Origin: CBDCFV01 sp963664625
Lineage (GTDB): Bacteria > Chloroflexota > Dehalococcoidia > Lucifugimonadales > UBA3495
Direction of reading: 5' to 3'
Length of the DNA stretch: 64,000 nt
Assembly (NCBI GenBank): GCA_963664625.1
Contig: OY761541.1
Location: forward strand, 2,666,001 to 2,730,000
The position numbers and the translations under genes are program-made. The notes under the pieces were generated by a model. The model saw nothing but the letters and a program-made list of their open reading frames with translations. It made no database searches and was not told the DNA's origin. Position 1 is the first letter of the stretch; each line of letters starts with the position of its first letter. Below, piece after piece: positions 43,333-52,799 of the stretch.

Positions 43333-43501
43333 AAACTATCGCAAAGTCGGTTGGCTCCGCTTGCAACCGCTTCTCGCTAACTGAAGGTCATGGATTCCTG
43401 CCTGCGCGAGAATGACAACTGGCGACCAGATGTGACGGACAGGGAGCCGGAATGACAGAGAAGGCGCTGTGCCCGGTTTTTGAGACAGTTGCTGATGGTT
43501 A

Positions 43502-44746
43502 CTAAATGATGCCTTGCTCCCGTAAACTGTCGATTTCCGAGGCGTCCAGCCCCAGCAGGTCCCCGAGGACCAACTCGTTGTCGTAACCCATGGGGACCGA
43601 CCCACGCCATATTTGACCGGGGGTGAGGGACATCTTGGGGGTGATGCCTACTCCCTTTACCTTCCGGCCAACGTTGAAGTCCTCCCATTCGATGTGCATG
43701 CCCCGCATCTCGTAGTGGGGGTCCTCCGCCATGTCCTTTGGGGTCATTATGGCGCTGCAACCAACCCGGGCGGCGTTCATGGCGTCCACCACTTCCTTCA
43801 CGGTGCGGTCTTCAATCCAACCGCGCAATATAGCGTTGAATTCAATTCCTTTGATGGACTCCAGGTCGGTATGGGCCGAGCGCCAGTCGTCCTCGTCGGG
43901 GTCCAGTCCTATGACCCGGCACACCCGGTCGAAAACGGAGCCGACGGTGGCGATTACTACCCAGCCGTCCTTGGCTGGAAAGCAATCGTAGGGTTGCATT
44001 AGCCCTGCTGCGTTGCCGGATCTCATACGGTTAAGTCCAAGTTCGTAGTAGGCGACCATGGTGCCCGCCAGGATGTGGTGAACTGCCTCGTACTGGGCCA
44101 AGTCTATAGACTGGCCTTGGCCGGTGCGTTGGGCGTAAACGTAGGCGGCCAACGACGACCAGAGGCAAAAGAGGGCAGTGATGAAATCGCCCGTCCAGGG
44201 CGCGGCCCGTACCGGTGGCTCGGGATCGGGAAACCCCGTAAGGTTCATCAGACCGCCGAAGGCTTGTCCTATCATGTCGTAAGAGGCGCGAGCCAGATAA
44301 TCGGGATGGCCTGTCTGGCCGTAGCCGGATACGTGGGTGATGACCAGCTTGGGATTGACCTTGTGGACCGTTTCGTCGTCCAGGCCCCACTCCTTGTAGG
44401 TGCCGGGGATGGAACTTTCCATCCATATATCGGCTTCTGCAACCAACTGAAGGAAAATTTCCTTGCCGCGAGGCGTTGAAAGGTCCAGGGTAATGTCGTA
44501 GGTGTTGCGCTGGGTCTGCATCCAGCCAGCGGCGATGGCGCCGCCGCTCTCGGTGGGCATGGCAAATTCGACGCTTCGCCAAACGTCGCCCAGCTTGGGC
44601 CGCTCGATGTGAATGACTTCCGCTCCCATTTCAGCGGCCATTCCGGCGGCAAAAGGCTGGGCGAGAATTGTGCCGCTGGAGATGATTCGGACTCCCTGTA
44701 GAGGGCCGAATTGTTCCGAACGCATTGGTGGCCGGTCAGACTGCAT
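43502..44746 (-). CDS. CoA-transferase family III (CaiB/BaiF)
   Basis: Protein of 414 residues of the CaiB/BaiF fold: PLQGVRIISSGTILAQPFAAGMAAEMGAEVIHIERP at the N-terminus, then LDLSTPRGKEIFLQLVAEADIWMES, where an aspartate near residue 170 would form the acyl-CoA anhydride. These enzymes move CoA between organic acids. ATG 44746 has GGAGG 5 bases upstream. An in-frame ATG at 44794 overlaps the stop of the preceding gene and cannot be excluded. Confidence 0.88.
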   Translation of the reverse strand: MQSDRPPMRSEQFGPLQGVRIISSGTILAQPFAAGMAAEMGAEVIHIERPKLGDVWRSVEFAMPTESGGAIAAGWMQTQRNTYDITLDLSTPRGKEIFLQLVAEADIWMESSIPGTYKEWGLDDETVHKVNPKLVITHVSGYGQTGHPDYLARASYDMIGQAFGGLMNLTGFPDPEPPVRAAPWTGDFITALFCLWSSLAAYVYAQRTGQGQSIDLAQYEAVHHILAGTMVAYYELGLNRMRSGNAAGLMQPYDCFPAKDGWVVIATVGSVFDRVCRVIGLDPDEDDWRSAHTDLESIKGIEFNAILRGWIEDRTVKEVVDAMNAARVGCSAIMTPKDMAEDPHYEMRGMHIEWEDFNVGRKVKGVGITPKMSLTPGQIWRGSVPMGYDNELVLGDLLGLDASEIDSLREQGII

Positions 44747-44793
44747 ACCACCCTCCGTATCCTGCGAACCAGAGTCGTTGTTGCGCGGTGACA

Positions 44794-44976
44794 TTATAAG
44801 GCACTATTGAAACCTTCGAACAATGCGCTTGGCTGATAGAAGACTCCCCGCTGCCCCCCGGCCCAGTCAAGAGTTTCTGGAATATCCGAGGTATCAATTT
44901 GGTCGTCCGGCATGTTCTCCAATGCAAGAAGCTGGGCTTCCTGGTCTTCCGTCAGTTCCACTTTGTCATTCTTCAT
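44794..44976 (-). CDS. Short antitoxin-like protein, BrnA N-terminal type
   Basis: Protein of 60 residues: VELTEDQEAQLLALENMPDDQIDTSDIPE, then LDWAGGQRGVFYQPS. This acidic N-terminal part, ending in W-G-RG-FYxP, is the usual beginning of BrnA/DUF4415-type antitoxins and related small proteins. The ribbon-helix-helix domain expected after FYxP is missing; the chain ends in SALFEGFNSAL. It may be a truncated antitoxin or a member of the short RG-FYxP group. No toxin gene is adjacent. Confidence 0.5.
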   Translation of the reverse strand: MKNDKVELTEDQEAQLLALENMPDDQIDTSDIPETLDWAGGQRGVFYQPSALFEGFNSAL

Positions 44977-45056
44977 AAGCCGCTCTTTCGCCTTGATTTT
45001 AACTACAGCCAAACCCAGCGGCAAGGCATGTTCAAGTTTCGACACCGGAGACAAAC

Positions 45057-45143
45057 GTCTGAATCAGGATTATCAAGATTAAAGGATGCGCAGGATTAGG
45101 AATATCCTGAAAATCACCAAATCCGGTAAATCCTGATTCAGAC
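45057..45143. repeat. Hairpin MITE-like element, copy 1
   Basis: The terminal arms GTCTGAATCAGGATT and AATCCTGATTCAGAC are perfect reverse complements 57 bases apart. The interior repeats AGGATTA/AATCC units, giving a long imperfect hairpin. It shares layout and arm sequence with elements at 56425-56513 and 59509-59595. It sits upstream of the VOC gene at 45249. Confidence 0.75.
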
Positions 45144-45248
45144 AATTACTTTGCACAGGCCTTTTCCGGCCTTCCGGATTTCTTGCGTGGCCCAAGTGTG
45201 TGTGATACCTTTGCCCGTGCTACCCAATCTCCCAGAAGGAGACGCAAC

Positions 45249-45746
45249 ATGAGCTACAAACCCAAGTACCTCGGCCATGTGAATATGTACGTGCGGAACA
45301 CTGAGAGGTCTCAACAGTGGTATTCCGACGTTCTGGGCCTGCACCTTTATGATCGCAGACCGGGCGCGGCCTTCATGTCGGCCGACTTGGACCAGTCTCA
45401 CGAAATCGCGTTGGTGGAAGTGGGCGACGACGCGGCGGGCCCGGAAAAGGGGCGCGTAGGCCTGAACCACATGGCGTGGATGATGGAGAGCCTGGACGAC
45501 CTCAAGGAACTCTACCATAGGCTCAAAGAAAAGAACGTTCCGATAGATAGGGTGTCGGACCACGGCATATCCATAGGAATCTATATTCGAGACCTTGACG
45601 GCAACGGCATAGAAGTATCCTACGAGATGCCCCGCAGCGAGTGGCCCCGGAATGATCGCGTCCTGTTCGGGGAGGGCGTGGGCAAAGGCAGGTTCCCGGG
45701 TCCCTGGGACGAGCATCTGACCCCACAGGCCGCCGCAGCCAGATAG
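45249..45746 (+). CDS. VOC-family (extradiol dioxygenase-like) protein
   Basis: Protein of 165 residues, paralogous to the gene at 12028. KYLGHVNMYVRNTERSQQWYSDVLGL opens module 1 and LNHMAWMMESLDDLKELYHRLKEK opens module 2. The terminal IYIRDLDGNGIEVSYE gives the Glu metal ligand with the two histidines. It resembles catechol 2,3-dioxygenase-type oxygenases. AGAAGGAGACG precedes ATG 45249; codons before it are not conserved. Substrate unknown. Confidence 0.83.
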   Translation: MSYKPKYLGHVNMYVRNTERSQQWYSDVLGLHLYDRRPGAAFMSADLDQSHEIALVEVGDDAAGPEKGRVGLNHMAWMMESLDDLKELYHRLKEKNVPIDRVSDHGISIGIYIRDLDGNGIEVSYEMPRSEWPRNDRVLFGEGVGKGRFPGPWDEHLTPQAAAAR

Positions 45747-45827
45747 TCCCCATTTTCCGGCCGCGGCCTGTTCGGTGCCTTTTCAATTTGGCCGCCGTCG
45801 TGTGTACGATTCGGGGAGGAGAGTCTT

Positions 45828-46343
45828 ATGCCGAGAGTGGCCCTGGATCTGAACAATGCTGAGCACAGGAACATCGTCAAGGGACAATGGCGAGTTGCCG
45901 ACGGCTTGGTCCCAGGCGAACCTAACGAAGGACTGGTTTCCCAACTTTTGGCCAGTCCGGCCCGCTTGGCCGATTACGACGACTCTTCATGGGATGAATG
46001 CCCCAACATTCGTGACAGCCGCTCGGTGGGGTTTACCTTCGCGTGGTACCGCATCACCGTGGAGTTTCCCGAGGCCGTTGACGGCGTATCGTTGGCTGGC
46101 TCCCGGGCCTTCTTCGAGACCAACCCGGACAACTATGGCGAGGTCTGGATTGACGGACAGGTCGAGCGCGGCGTAGGGACCATCACGGGGCTAAACGCTC
46201 CCCAACGGATTGAAATAAGCAACAGCGCAACGCCCGGCGAGAGACACGTCATTGCGTGCTTGATCGCCAACGGACCCTTGGCCGAACCCAGGGGCGGTGT
46301 TTTTATGCGGTTCGCAACCCTGGCGTTTGAATCCCCCAATTAG
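45828..46343 (+). CDS. Galactose-binding-like domain protein of unknown function
   Basis: Protein of 171 residues, largely beta-strand. A jelly-roll fold like the sugar-binding domain of glycosidases is suggested by the order SSWDECPNIRDSR, FTFAWYRITVEFPEAVDGVSLAGSRAFFETNPDNYGEVWIDGQVE. No catalytic residues are recognisable. GAGGAGAG precedes the ATG. It lies between a VOC gene and a luciferase-like monooxygenase gene on the same strand, which suggests one operon. Confidence 0.6.
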   Translation: MPRVALDLNNAEHRNIVKGQWRVADGLVPGEPNEGLVSQLLASPARLADYDDSSWDECPNIRDSRSVGFTFAWYRITVEFPEAVDGVSLAGSRAFFETNPDNYGEVWIDGQVERGVGTITGLNAPQRIEISNSATPGERHVIACLIANGPLAEPRGGVFMRFATLAFESPN

Positions 46344-46380
46344 CATTTGACGCCGGGAACCGGCTGCGGGAGGCGCTTGA

Positions 46381-47436
46381 ATGAGCCAGGACCCAGTGAG
46401 CCAACCAAATGTACGGTTCGGGCTTTTCGACTGGATTGAACAATACGACCATTCGGACAGCGAGACCTACGAACAACGTCTGAAGATGCTGGAGTACGCC
46501 GACCGGGCGGGCTTCTATAGCTACCATTTGGCCGAACACCACATCACTCCTCTCAGCATCGCCCCATCGCCGGGCATCTTCCTGGCTGCAGCCTGCCAGC
46601 GTACCAGGAACATCCGATTGGGGCCGTTGGTCTATCTGCTGCCCTTCTACAACCCTTTCCGGTTGCTGCACGAAATCTGCATGTTGGACCACCTCAGCCA
46701 AGGCAGGCTGGACGTGGGCATAGGCCGCGGCATAGTGCCCATGGAGGCGGAACGCTACGGCTTTGCACTGGAGAAAGATGGGCGGGCGATGTTCGAGGAG
46801 GCTCTGGAGGTCCTGATCAAGGGGTTCACCCAAGAGTCGCTGAGCTATGAAGGCAAGTACTACCAATATCAGGAAACACGGCTGTTGATGCGTCCGTTCC
46901 AGAAACCGTACCCGCCTCTCTGGTATGCCAGCAATAATATCGAGACGATTCCCTGGATAGCCCGCCACGGTTTCAACACCTGCACCGTCTTCTCCCCGTC
47001 AAGCGCAGTAAAGCCCCATGTGGACCTGTACATGCAGGCTTGGAAGGAACACCAAGGGGACGACGGCCGGCTGAACCACCACGTCAAGGATCCGTTGGTC
47101 GGGCTGGCCCGCCATATATACATTGGTCCCAACGATCAGGACGCCGTATCCGATGCCCGCTTGGCCTACGACGTGTGGTTCTCCAACATCAACCACCTCT
47201 GGGAGCAGGCCGGCGACCAGCATTTGGAACTGCTGAGGAACTTTGACGGTTTGCTGGAGAGAGGGGCAATCATCGCCGGTTCCCCGCCGTCGGTGCTGGA
47301 ACAGGTCCGGGAGACGATAGCCGAGTCCGGCGTGAATTACTTCTGCCCTATATTCGCCTTTGGAAACCTGACTCACGAACAGACCATGAGGTCCATGGAA
47401 TTGTTCGTCAGCGAAATCATGCCTCACTTCCGGTAA
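46381..47436 (+). CDS. Luciferase-like flavin-dependent monooxygenase (LLM class)
   Basis: Protein of 351 residues with the bacterial-luciferase TIM barrel: YADRAGFYSYHLAEHHITPLSIAPSPGIFLAAACQRTRNIRLGPLVYLLPFYNP and LDHLSQGRLDVGIGRGIVPMEAERYGF are typical. Such enzymes use reduced flavin to oxidise aldehydes, ketones, alkanesulfonates or other small organics. No flavin reductase gene is adjacent. It is followed after 89 bases by an FAH-family hydrolase, which often processes ring-cleavage or ketone products. Confidence 0.85.
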   Translation: MSQDPVSQPNVRFGLFDWIEQYDHSDSETYEQRLKMLEYADRAGFYSYHLAEHHITPLSIAPSPGIFLAAACQRTRNIRLGPLVYLLPFYNPFRLLHEICMLDHLSQGRLDVGIGRGIVPMEAERYGFALEKDGRAMFEEALEVLIKGFTQESLSYEGKYYQYQETRLLMRPFQKPYPPLWYASNNIETIPWIARHGFNTCTVFSPSSAVKPHVDLYMQAWKEHQGDDGRLNHHVKDPLVGLARHIYIGPNDQDAVSDARLAYDVWFSNINHLWEQAGDQHLELLRNFDGLLERGAIIAGSPPSVLEQVRETIAESGVNYFCPIFAFGNLTHEQTMRSMELFVSEIMPHFR

Positions 47437-47525
47437 GCCCTCGCCAAGCGGCTTGGGTTCCGGTAAGTTGCTTGGCATCCGGATATAGCACCAAGTCTCA
47501 TTCGGCGCAGCTTTTTGGAGGAGCT

Positions 47526-48464
47526 ATGAAACTGGTCTTTTTTGACGATTTCAAGCTGGGTGTTTTGAAGGGCGACAATGTGGTGGACGTGACGAGCGCG
47601 GTGTCCGGCGTTGTTCACACGTCGCCGCAAGACCTGATCAACCGGGTCATAGGTGACTTCGACAGTCATCGCCAAGCCATCGAACAGGCCGCCGCCACGT
47701 CTGAGGGGACTCCGGTGAGCGGCGTGCGGTTGCGCGCGCCTCTGCCTGAACCCGTCCGCATCGTTGCGATGGCGGTGAACTACATGGAAAACGGCACTAG
47801 GGAGAGGGCCGCCGACATCGACGCTTTCCACAAGTCGGCCAGTTGCGTCATTGGCGACGGGGACACGGTGGTGCTGCCCGACTGCCAAGCCACTATCTTT
47901 GAAGGCGAAGCCGAGATGGGCTTGGTGATAGGCAAGACGGCCAGCAAGATCAAGGCAGAGGACGCCTATGATTACATCTTCGGCTACACCAACTTCATCG
48001 ACGTGTCCGCGCGAGGGTTCCGTCCTGAAAACCGGGGGAGCTTCTTCTGGGGCAAGACGTGGGACACCTTCGGTCCCATGGGGCCGGCCATTGTCACGGC
48101 CGACGAGGTGGACAAACCGATGGACCTGAACGTGCGAAGCTGGATCAACGGCCAGTTGATGCAGGACTACGTTACCAGCGACATGGCTAACGCGATTCCC
48201 CGGGTGGTGGAGTGGGCAACCTGGCTCACCACCCTGAAGCCGGGGGACATCATTGCCTGCGGCACCAACCACCGCGGCCTCTGCGCCATTCAGAACGGGG
48301 ACAGGCTGGAAGTTGAAACCGAGGGGTTGGGCAAGCTGACCGTTCACGTGAAGGACGAACAGGGACGTGAGTGGGAGCGCAAGGTGAGACTGGACAAGAC
48401 TTCCGAGGAAATTCAAGCTATTAACGGCCCCGCGGCATTGGGCAGACTCTCACCAAGCGGGTAG
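47526..48464 (+). CDS. Fumarylacetoacetate hydrolase family protein
   Basis: Protein of 312 residues. The C-terminal FAH domain (about 85-300) has metal-binding acidic residues in EGEAEMGLVIG and FGYTNFIDVSARG, and ends with LKPGDIIACGTNHRGLCAIQNGDRLEVETEGLG. It covers 2-keto-4-pentenoate hydratase, 5-oxopent-3-ene-1,2,5-tricarboxylate decarboxylase and acylpyruvate hydrolase activities. ATG 47526 has GGAGGAG upstream. With the VOC and luciferase-like genes it may form an aromatic-ring or ketone degradation set. Confidence 0.87.
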   Translation: MKLVFFDDFKLGVLKGDNVVDVTSAVSGVVHTSPQDLINRVIGDFDSHRQAIEQAAATSEGTPVSGVRLRAPLPEPVRIVAMAVNYMENGTRERAADIDAFHKSASCVIGDGDTVVLPDCQATIFEGEAEMGLVIGKTASKIKAEDAYDYIFGYTNFIDVSARGFRPENRGSFFWGKTWDTFGPMGPAIVTADEVDKPMDLNVRSWINGQLMQDYVTSDMANAIPRVVEWATWLTTLKPGDIIACGTNHRGLCAIQNGDRLEVETEGLGKLTVHVKDEQGREWERKVRLDKTSEEIQAINGPAALGRLSPSG

Positions 48465-48496
48465 CAAATTCCTTTCCGCGCGATATGACTAGCAAC

Positions 48497-48529
48497 GGGG
48501 CAACCACAAGGGTTGCCCCTACCTGCCGC
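48497..48529. repeat. Paired-hairpin repeat, left half (split by an IS)
   Basis: The arms GGGGCAACC and GGTTGCCCC form a hairpin, followed by CTACCTGCCGC. The right half (hairpin GGAGCGTCCCTTGTGGACGC) continues at 49749-49790 after the insertion element. Intact copies are at 62189-62255 and 63636-63698. Confidence 0.8.
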
Positions 48530-49748
48530 AAGGGTCTTTTAATTGTCTGGGGATAAGCCGATGAGAGTCAGGGTCTCCCAAGGTTTCCAGCCGTAGTGGC
48601 GCAGGGCTGCCGCTATGTTCTTCACTCCGGTCAGCCGCAACAACCCCATCACCAGGTTTCGCAACGCCGCCAGCAGTTGCGGCGCCGATCCGGTGCGCAC
48701 CTGGCTTTGGTCTTCGCCAAATACCACGTCCCTTACCCAGTGCACCTGGTTCTCAATCCCCCAATGTCCCCTCCATATCTCCAGCAACCGGGCAGCATCC
48801 GCCCGTTCCGGGGGCAGGCTGGTGACGGCATAGGCAAGCTCCACTGACTCCTTGCCCTTTCGCCTCCTTGTCCGTTCCACACAGCAGACTTGCCCCAAGC
48901 CAGGCCAATCCAAGTACTCATTCAGGGCCGTTGAGGCCCACAACCGCCGCCGTTCCTGTCGGTCTCCGTGCCGGCCCTCCCGGACCGCCTCATCAAAACA
49001 CTCTCCCCACGGCGGCTGCTCAAACAGCAACCTCACTGCCTCTTTTACCCATGGCTGGTTGTCCTTCACTACCCAGAAATAGTCTCCGCCCATCTCCGCC
49101 ACTCGCCGGCTCAACTCCCGTTGGGCGTATAGCGCGTCCCCCGTCACCACCCTGCCGCGCAGGTCCAACTCTGCCAGCAGGCTGAAGGCCACTCCCAGTT
49201 CACTCTCCTTGCGATGACCCCTTACCCCCCTTTTGTCCCACCACCAGGCCGCTTTCCCGAGCATATGCCGCCACCAGCCTTACCCCAGGCAATTCCTCCC
49301 CGTGAATCCCGCGCAGGGCCTTGCCGTCTATGGCGATGGTGCCCTCTCCCTCTCCCATGGACTCTTGGGCCCAGCGGCCCAGAGCCGACTCAAAAGCCTC
49401 CACGTCCAACCGGCGGAAAAGGTGGTGCAGCGTTGCCACGCATGGGGTCTGCTCCCGGCTGAACCCCAGACTTTGAGCCATTCCGGGATGTTCCCGTCCC
49501 CACTGGGCAATGGCATACAGGCTCCTGGCCCCTCCCAACATCGCGCACACCGACAGCACCAGAATCGCTGGCAAGGGATGCCGAACCCCGCGGGGCTTCC
49601 TGGGGTCCTCTATCCCCTTCAGGGCTTCCAGCAATCCGGGACCCCATTCCCCAACTCTCTCCTCCCACAAAACCATCCTCCACTTTCTCGAACTCTCCCA
49701 TTGTCATCCAGTACCCTACACCGTACTCCAGACAATTAAAAGACCCTA
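48530..49748 (-). mobile_element. ISAs1-type insertion sequence
   Basis: An element of about 1.2 kb with 20-bp perfect terminal inverted repeats AGGGTCTTTTAATTGTCTGG (left from 48531, right ending at 49747). It is flanked by an 11-bp direct repeat CTACCTGCCGC (48519-48529 and 49749-49759), read as a target duplication. Its single gene is of the ISAs1 DDE transposase family and is frameshifted. The element sits inside a dispersed paired-hairpin repeat. Confidence 0.85.
48539..49676 (-). pseudogene. ISAs1-family transposase, frameshifted
   Basis: Two overlapping frames together give a full transposase. The N-terminal part (49200-49676) runs LLEALKGIEDPRKPRGVRHPL to TIAIDGKALRGIHG, with the first catalytic Asp. 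The C-terminal part (48539-49264) has VVTGDALYAQ with the second Asp, and the IWRGHWGIENQVHWVRDVVFGED region with the final Glu. The frames meet near AAAAGGGGGG, suggesting a one-base indel in the run. It is either a recent inactivating mutation, a sequencing error or a programmed shift; the first is most likely as ISAs1 transposases are normally one frame. Confidence 0.82.
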
Positions 49749-49790
49749 CTACCTGCCGCTGTACCGTAGGAGCGTCCCTTGTGGACGCCC
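49749..49790. repeat. Paired-hairpin repeat, right half
   Basis: Carries the duplicated CTACCTGCCGC, then TGTACCGTAGGAGCGTCC and the rest of the second hairpin. With the left half at 48497-48529 it reconstructs the same repeat as at 62189 and 63636. Confidence 0.78.
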
Positions 49791-49806
49791 GTATCGCTGC
49801 TGGATG

Positions 49807-51378
49807 TCAGTCGCTGGCTGAGGGCGCGGGCACCATCTGCTGACGCGGCTGGAACTTGAATGCTGAGATGCTGGCTGCAGTCAGGAGTATGGACGCCATA
49901 ACCAGGTAGGCGTTCCGGGTACCGATGGTAAAGGCGCCGCAAACGGCCGCGCCGCCTCCGCATGAAACGGCCGCCAGCGTCGGCTCGTAGCCCATCGAGC
50001 CCATGGTGCCGGTAACTATGGCGGTAGCCATCGCTACGCTGGATACGTTGGCAGAGTTCCTGATCAGGTTCAGAAAGCCGGAGATAGTTCCATAGTTCCT
50101 GGCCTCCACCGCACTCAGTATTGAACTGGTATTCGGAGAGTAGAAAATCCCCATTCCGCTGGAGGTCAGCACCAACGCTATTATTACTACGACTATGGAG
50201 GAATTCTCGGTCAGGGTGGACATCAACAGCATACCCGTTGCGGAGGATAACAGCCCTCCGACGGTGAACTTCCGCCAGCCGAAAGAGTCGGAGAGCCGTC
50301 CGCATACGGGGCCCAGCAACGACATGCAAATAGCCCCCGGCACGACTGCAAATCCGGCTTCCACCGCGCTGTAACCCAGGACCTCCTGAATATAGAAGGG
50401 TGTCAGGAACTGGATCGATGAACTCCCCAAGAATATCAGGAAAGCGGCAGCCACACCGAAGGAAAATGTCCTGTCCCGGAAAAACCTGACGTCCAGCATC
50501 GGGGAGGTCACTCGAAGCTCCCAGAAGACGAACGTGATCATAAGGACCGCAGAAGACGCCCCCGCCGTCAGGATCCAACCCGATGTCCATCCCTCCCGGT
50601 GGCCGTACATGATGGCAAGCAGCATAGTCACCAAGGCCCCGGTGGACAAAACGGCGCCGGTCCAGTCAAAGCGCCCCTGTACTACGCCCAGGGCCGCACG
50701 CAACGCCCTCCCCGAGTCCAATATCATTACGGTGGCGACTATCCCGATGAGCACCAAGGGAACGTTCAGGAAGAAGACCGCCCGCCATCCCAACCAACTG
50801 ACCAGTCCGCCGCCTATCGCCGGCCCCGCTACCTGTCCCGTGCCGACGATGGTCATGACGAGGCCTACGGCCCGGCCTCTTTGGTTGGGAGGGAATATCT
50901 GCATGATGATGGCCATCCCCGTCCCCTGAGTCATGGCCGCGCCAATCCCTTGCATGATGCGGAACAGGATAAGAAAGATGAAGTCCTGGGAAGACCCTAC
51001 GAGTGCGGCGGAGATTACGTAGATGATGGAGCCGAATATGTACACTTCCTTGCGGCCCAGCATGTCGGATACCCTTCCCATGGGGAGCAAAGTGGCGCTG
51101 ATGACGAGAGCGTATCCGATGATGACCCACTGGATCGTGGGCAGATCGGTGTGGAAGTGTTCGGCCATCGTCGGGAGGGCCACGTTGACGCTGCCGTGGT
51201 CCACTACTGAAGCGAAGAGCCCGATGGCTATTGCAATGAAACCCCAGTACTTGTAGTTGGGGCTCTCCCTGAGGGAACTGATCGCGCCTCCCCTCAGGTA
51301 CCTGGCGATGCCGGGGAGGATGGAGGCGGCAATGAAGGCAATGCCGACGCCGAGGATGAAGAAGCCGGTGAACGTCAT
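49807..51378 (-). CDS. MFS transporter, DHA2 (14-TM drug/H+ antiporter) family
   Basis: Protein of 523 residues with about 14 membrane helices. DHA2 motifs are seen: DHGSVNVALPTMAEHFHTDLPTIQWVIIGYAL (helix 1 and motif D1) and GRVSDMLGRKEVYIFGSIIYVI (motif A). An additional N-terminal helix (about 3-22) precedes them. Such proteins export drugs or metabolites. The ATG overlaps the stop of the CoA ligase gene by four bases, which makes the transporter part of the acyl-CoA mutase operon. It may export a pathway compound. Confidence 0.88.
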   Translation of the reverse strand: MTFTGFFILGVGIAFIAASILPGIARYLRGGAISSLRESPNYKYWGFIAIAIGLFASVVDHGSVNVALPTMAEHFHTDLPTIQWVIIGYALVISATLLPMGRVSDMLGRKEVYIFGSIIYVISAALVGSSQDFIFLILFRIMQGIGAAMTQGTGMAIIMQIFPPNQRGRAVGLVMTIVGTGQVAGPAIGGGLVSWLGWRAVFFLNVPLVLIGIVATVMILDSGRALRAALGVVQGRFDWTGAVLSTGALVTMLLAIMYGHREGWTSGWILTAGASSAVLMITFVFWELRVTSPMLDVRFFRDRTFSFGVAAAFLIFLGSSSIQFLTPFYIQEVLGYSAVEAGFAVVPGAICMSLLGPVCGRLSDSFGWRKFTVGGLLSSATGMLLMSTLTENSSIVVVIIALVLTSSGMGIFYSPNTSSILSAVEARNYGTISGFLNLIRNSANVSSVAMATAIVTGTMGSMGYEPTLAAVSCGGGAAVCGAFTIGTRNAYLVMASILLTAASISAFKFQPRQQMVPAPSASD

Positions 51379-52793
51379 TGGGTGGGTGAGGTGTCCTGTC
51401 GAAGATCGATGGTGCGCCGGGCCTTGAACTGGGTACGCTCGAATTCCCCCACAGGCTTGAGCTCTACCGCAACACCGATCCCCAGTGCCTGGCGCAGTCG
51501 GCCAGCCATTTTTTCTGTCAACGCGGTCATGGTTGAGGTGTCATACTCCGCAGTGGAGTAGATGTCCGCGGTCACTTCGGCCTGTACCGTGAGGCGGTCC
51601 AAGCGGCCCCGGTCCCTTTCCAACACCAAGCGGAACTCGCCGCCGAACTCTTCCATGCTCCGCAGAACGTCCTCTATGTGGGACGGAAAGACGTTCTGCC
51701 CCCGCACTATTATCATATCGTCGGTGCGCCCATAGATTCCGCTGACAAGGGCGGGGTAAGTGCGTCCGCAGGGGCAGTCGACCATGTCCCAACGGGCAAT
51801 GTCCCCCGACCAGTAGCGAATCATGGGCTGTGAGGTGCGCTCCAAGTGGGTATAGACGGGGACGCCTTCGCCGCCCAAAGGTATTGGCGTTTGGGTTGAG
51901 GGGTCCACCATCTCAGTGTAGACCAGGTCCAACCACAAGTGCATTCCCCCCGGAAGGTGACGGCAACCGGAATTGCTCATCCAGGGAGTCATTTCCGCCA
52001 TGGTGCCCTGGTCCACGATGTAGCAGCCGAAAGTGTCCTCTATCTCCTTTCGCGTTGAGGGCACACTGGCGCCGGGTTCGCCGGAGAAAAACATGAGGCG
52101 AAACGAAAAGTCTTCACGCGGATCGTACCCCATCTGCTTGGCCGTTTCAGCCAGGTAAAGGGCGTAGGAAGGGGTGGCGTACAGGGCCGTCGGCCTGACC
52201 ATGGATGCCCACTCTACCGCCCGCTCGGTCTGGCCGGGCGCACCGCCGCCGAAGGGAAAGCAAGTGGCCCCCAGCCGTTCGGCTCCCACCAAAGCTCCCC
52301 AACTACCAATGTACAGGCTGAACACCGCCGCGACCATCACCCGGTCCGATGGCCGCAGGCCCACGCTCCATAAGATGCGGGCGTGGGCCTCGGCAATCCG
52401 CTCCCAGTCTCCGCGGCTGATCCCGAAGATGGTGGGACGGCCGGTGGTGCCCGACGTCCCGTGGATGCGGTACACATCGTCCGGCTGGACACACAGGAAC
52501 CTTCCATAGGGAGGATGGGCCTCCTGCTCGGCGCGGATGTGCTCCTTGGTCAGAATAGGAAGCTGGGCCAACTCCTCGAAGCTGCGGATGTTGTTCGGGT
52601 CTACCGGTGCGTCACGATACAGTTCACGGTAGAACTCGGAATGAGTGTAAGCGTAGCTGATCTGGCAGCGCAGCTTGTCCAGGATGATGGCGTTCCGCTC
52701 TTGAGGCGGCATGGTTTCCAGAGGCTCGGACCAATACTCCGAATCTTCAGCCGGGAAGTAATCGGTCGGGTATTGAGGAGGCCAATGGTCCAT
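51375..52793 (-). CDS. PaaK-like phenylacetate-CoA ligase family enzyme
   Basis: Adenylate-forming ligase of 472 residues. The ATP-binding P-loop reads RIHGTSGTTGRPTIFGIS. The family's LARWDMVDCPCGRTYPALVSGIYGRTDDMIIVRGQNVFPSHIEDVL covers the hinge and C-terminal domain. It activates a carboxylic acid as a CoA thioester. The substrate is unknown; phenylacetate is unlikely given the operon, which contains a B12 acyl-CoA mutase. It lies 6 bases downstream of the small mutase gene. Confidence 0.87.
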   Translation of the reverse strand: MDHWPPQYPTDYFPAEDSEYWSEPLETMPPQERNAIILDKLRCQISYAYTHSEFYRELYRDAPVDPNNIRSFEELAQLPILTKEHIRAEQEAHPPYGRFLCVQPDDVYRIHGTSGTTGRPTIFGISRGDWERIAEAHARILWSVGLRPSDRVMVAAVFSLYIGSWGALVGAERLGATCFPFGGGAPGQTERAVEWASMVRPTALYATPSYALYLAETAKQMGYDPREDFSFRLMFFSGEPGASVPSTRKEIEDTFGCYIVDQGTMAEMTPWMSNSGCRHLPGGMHLWLDLVYTEMVDPSTQTPIPLGGEGVPVYTHLERTSQPMIRYWSGDIARWDMVDCPCGRTYPALVSGIYGRTDDMIIVRGQNVFPSHIEDVLRSMEEFGGEFRLVLERDRGRLDRLTVQAEVTADIYSTAEYDTSTMTALTEKMAGRLRQALGIGVAVELKPVGEFERTQFKARRTIDLRQDTSPTQ

Positions 52794-52799
52794 CGGGCG

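Noticed and set aside
48539..49676. Programmed ribosomal frameshifting in the ISAs1 transposase
   Set aside because: The family normally uses a single frame, and the required shift at the G-run is in the +1 sense; a one-base indel is the simpler reading. Not excluded without other copies.
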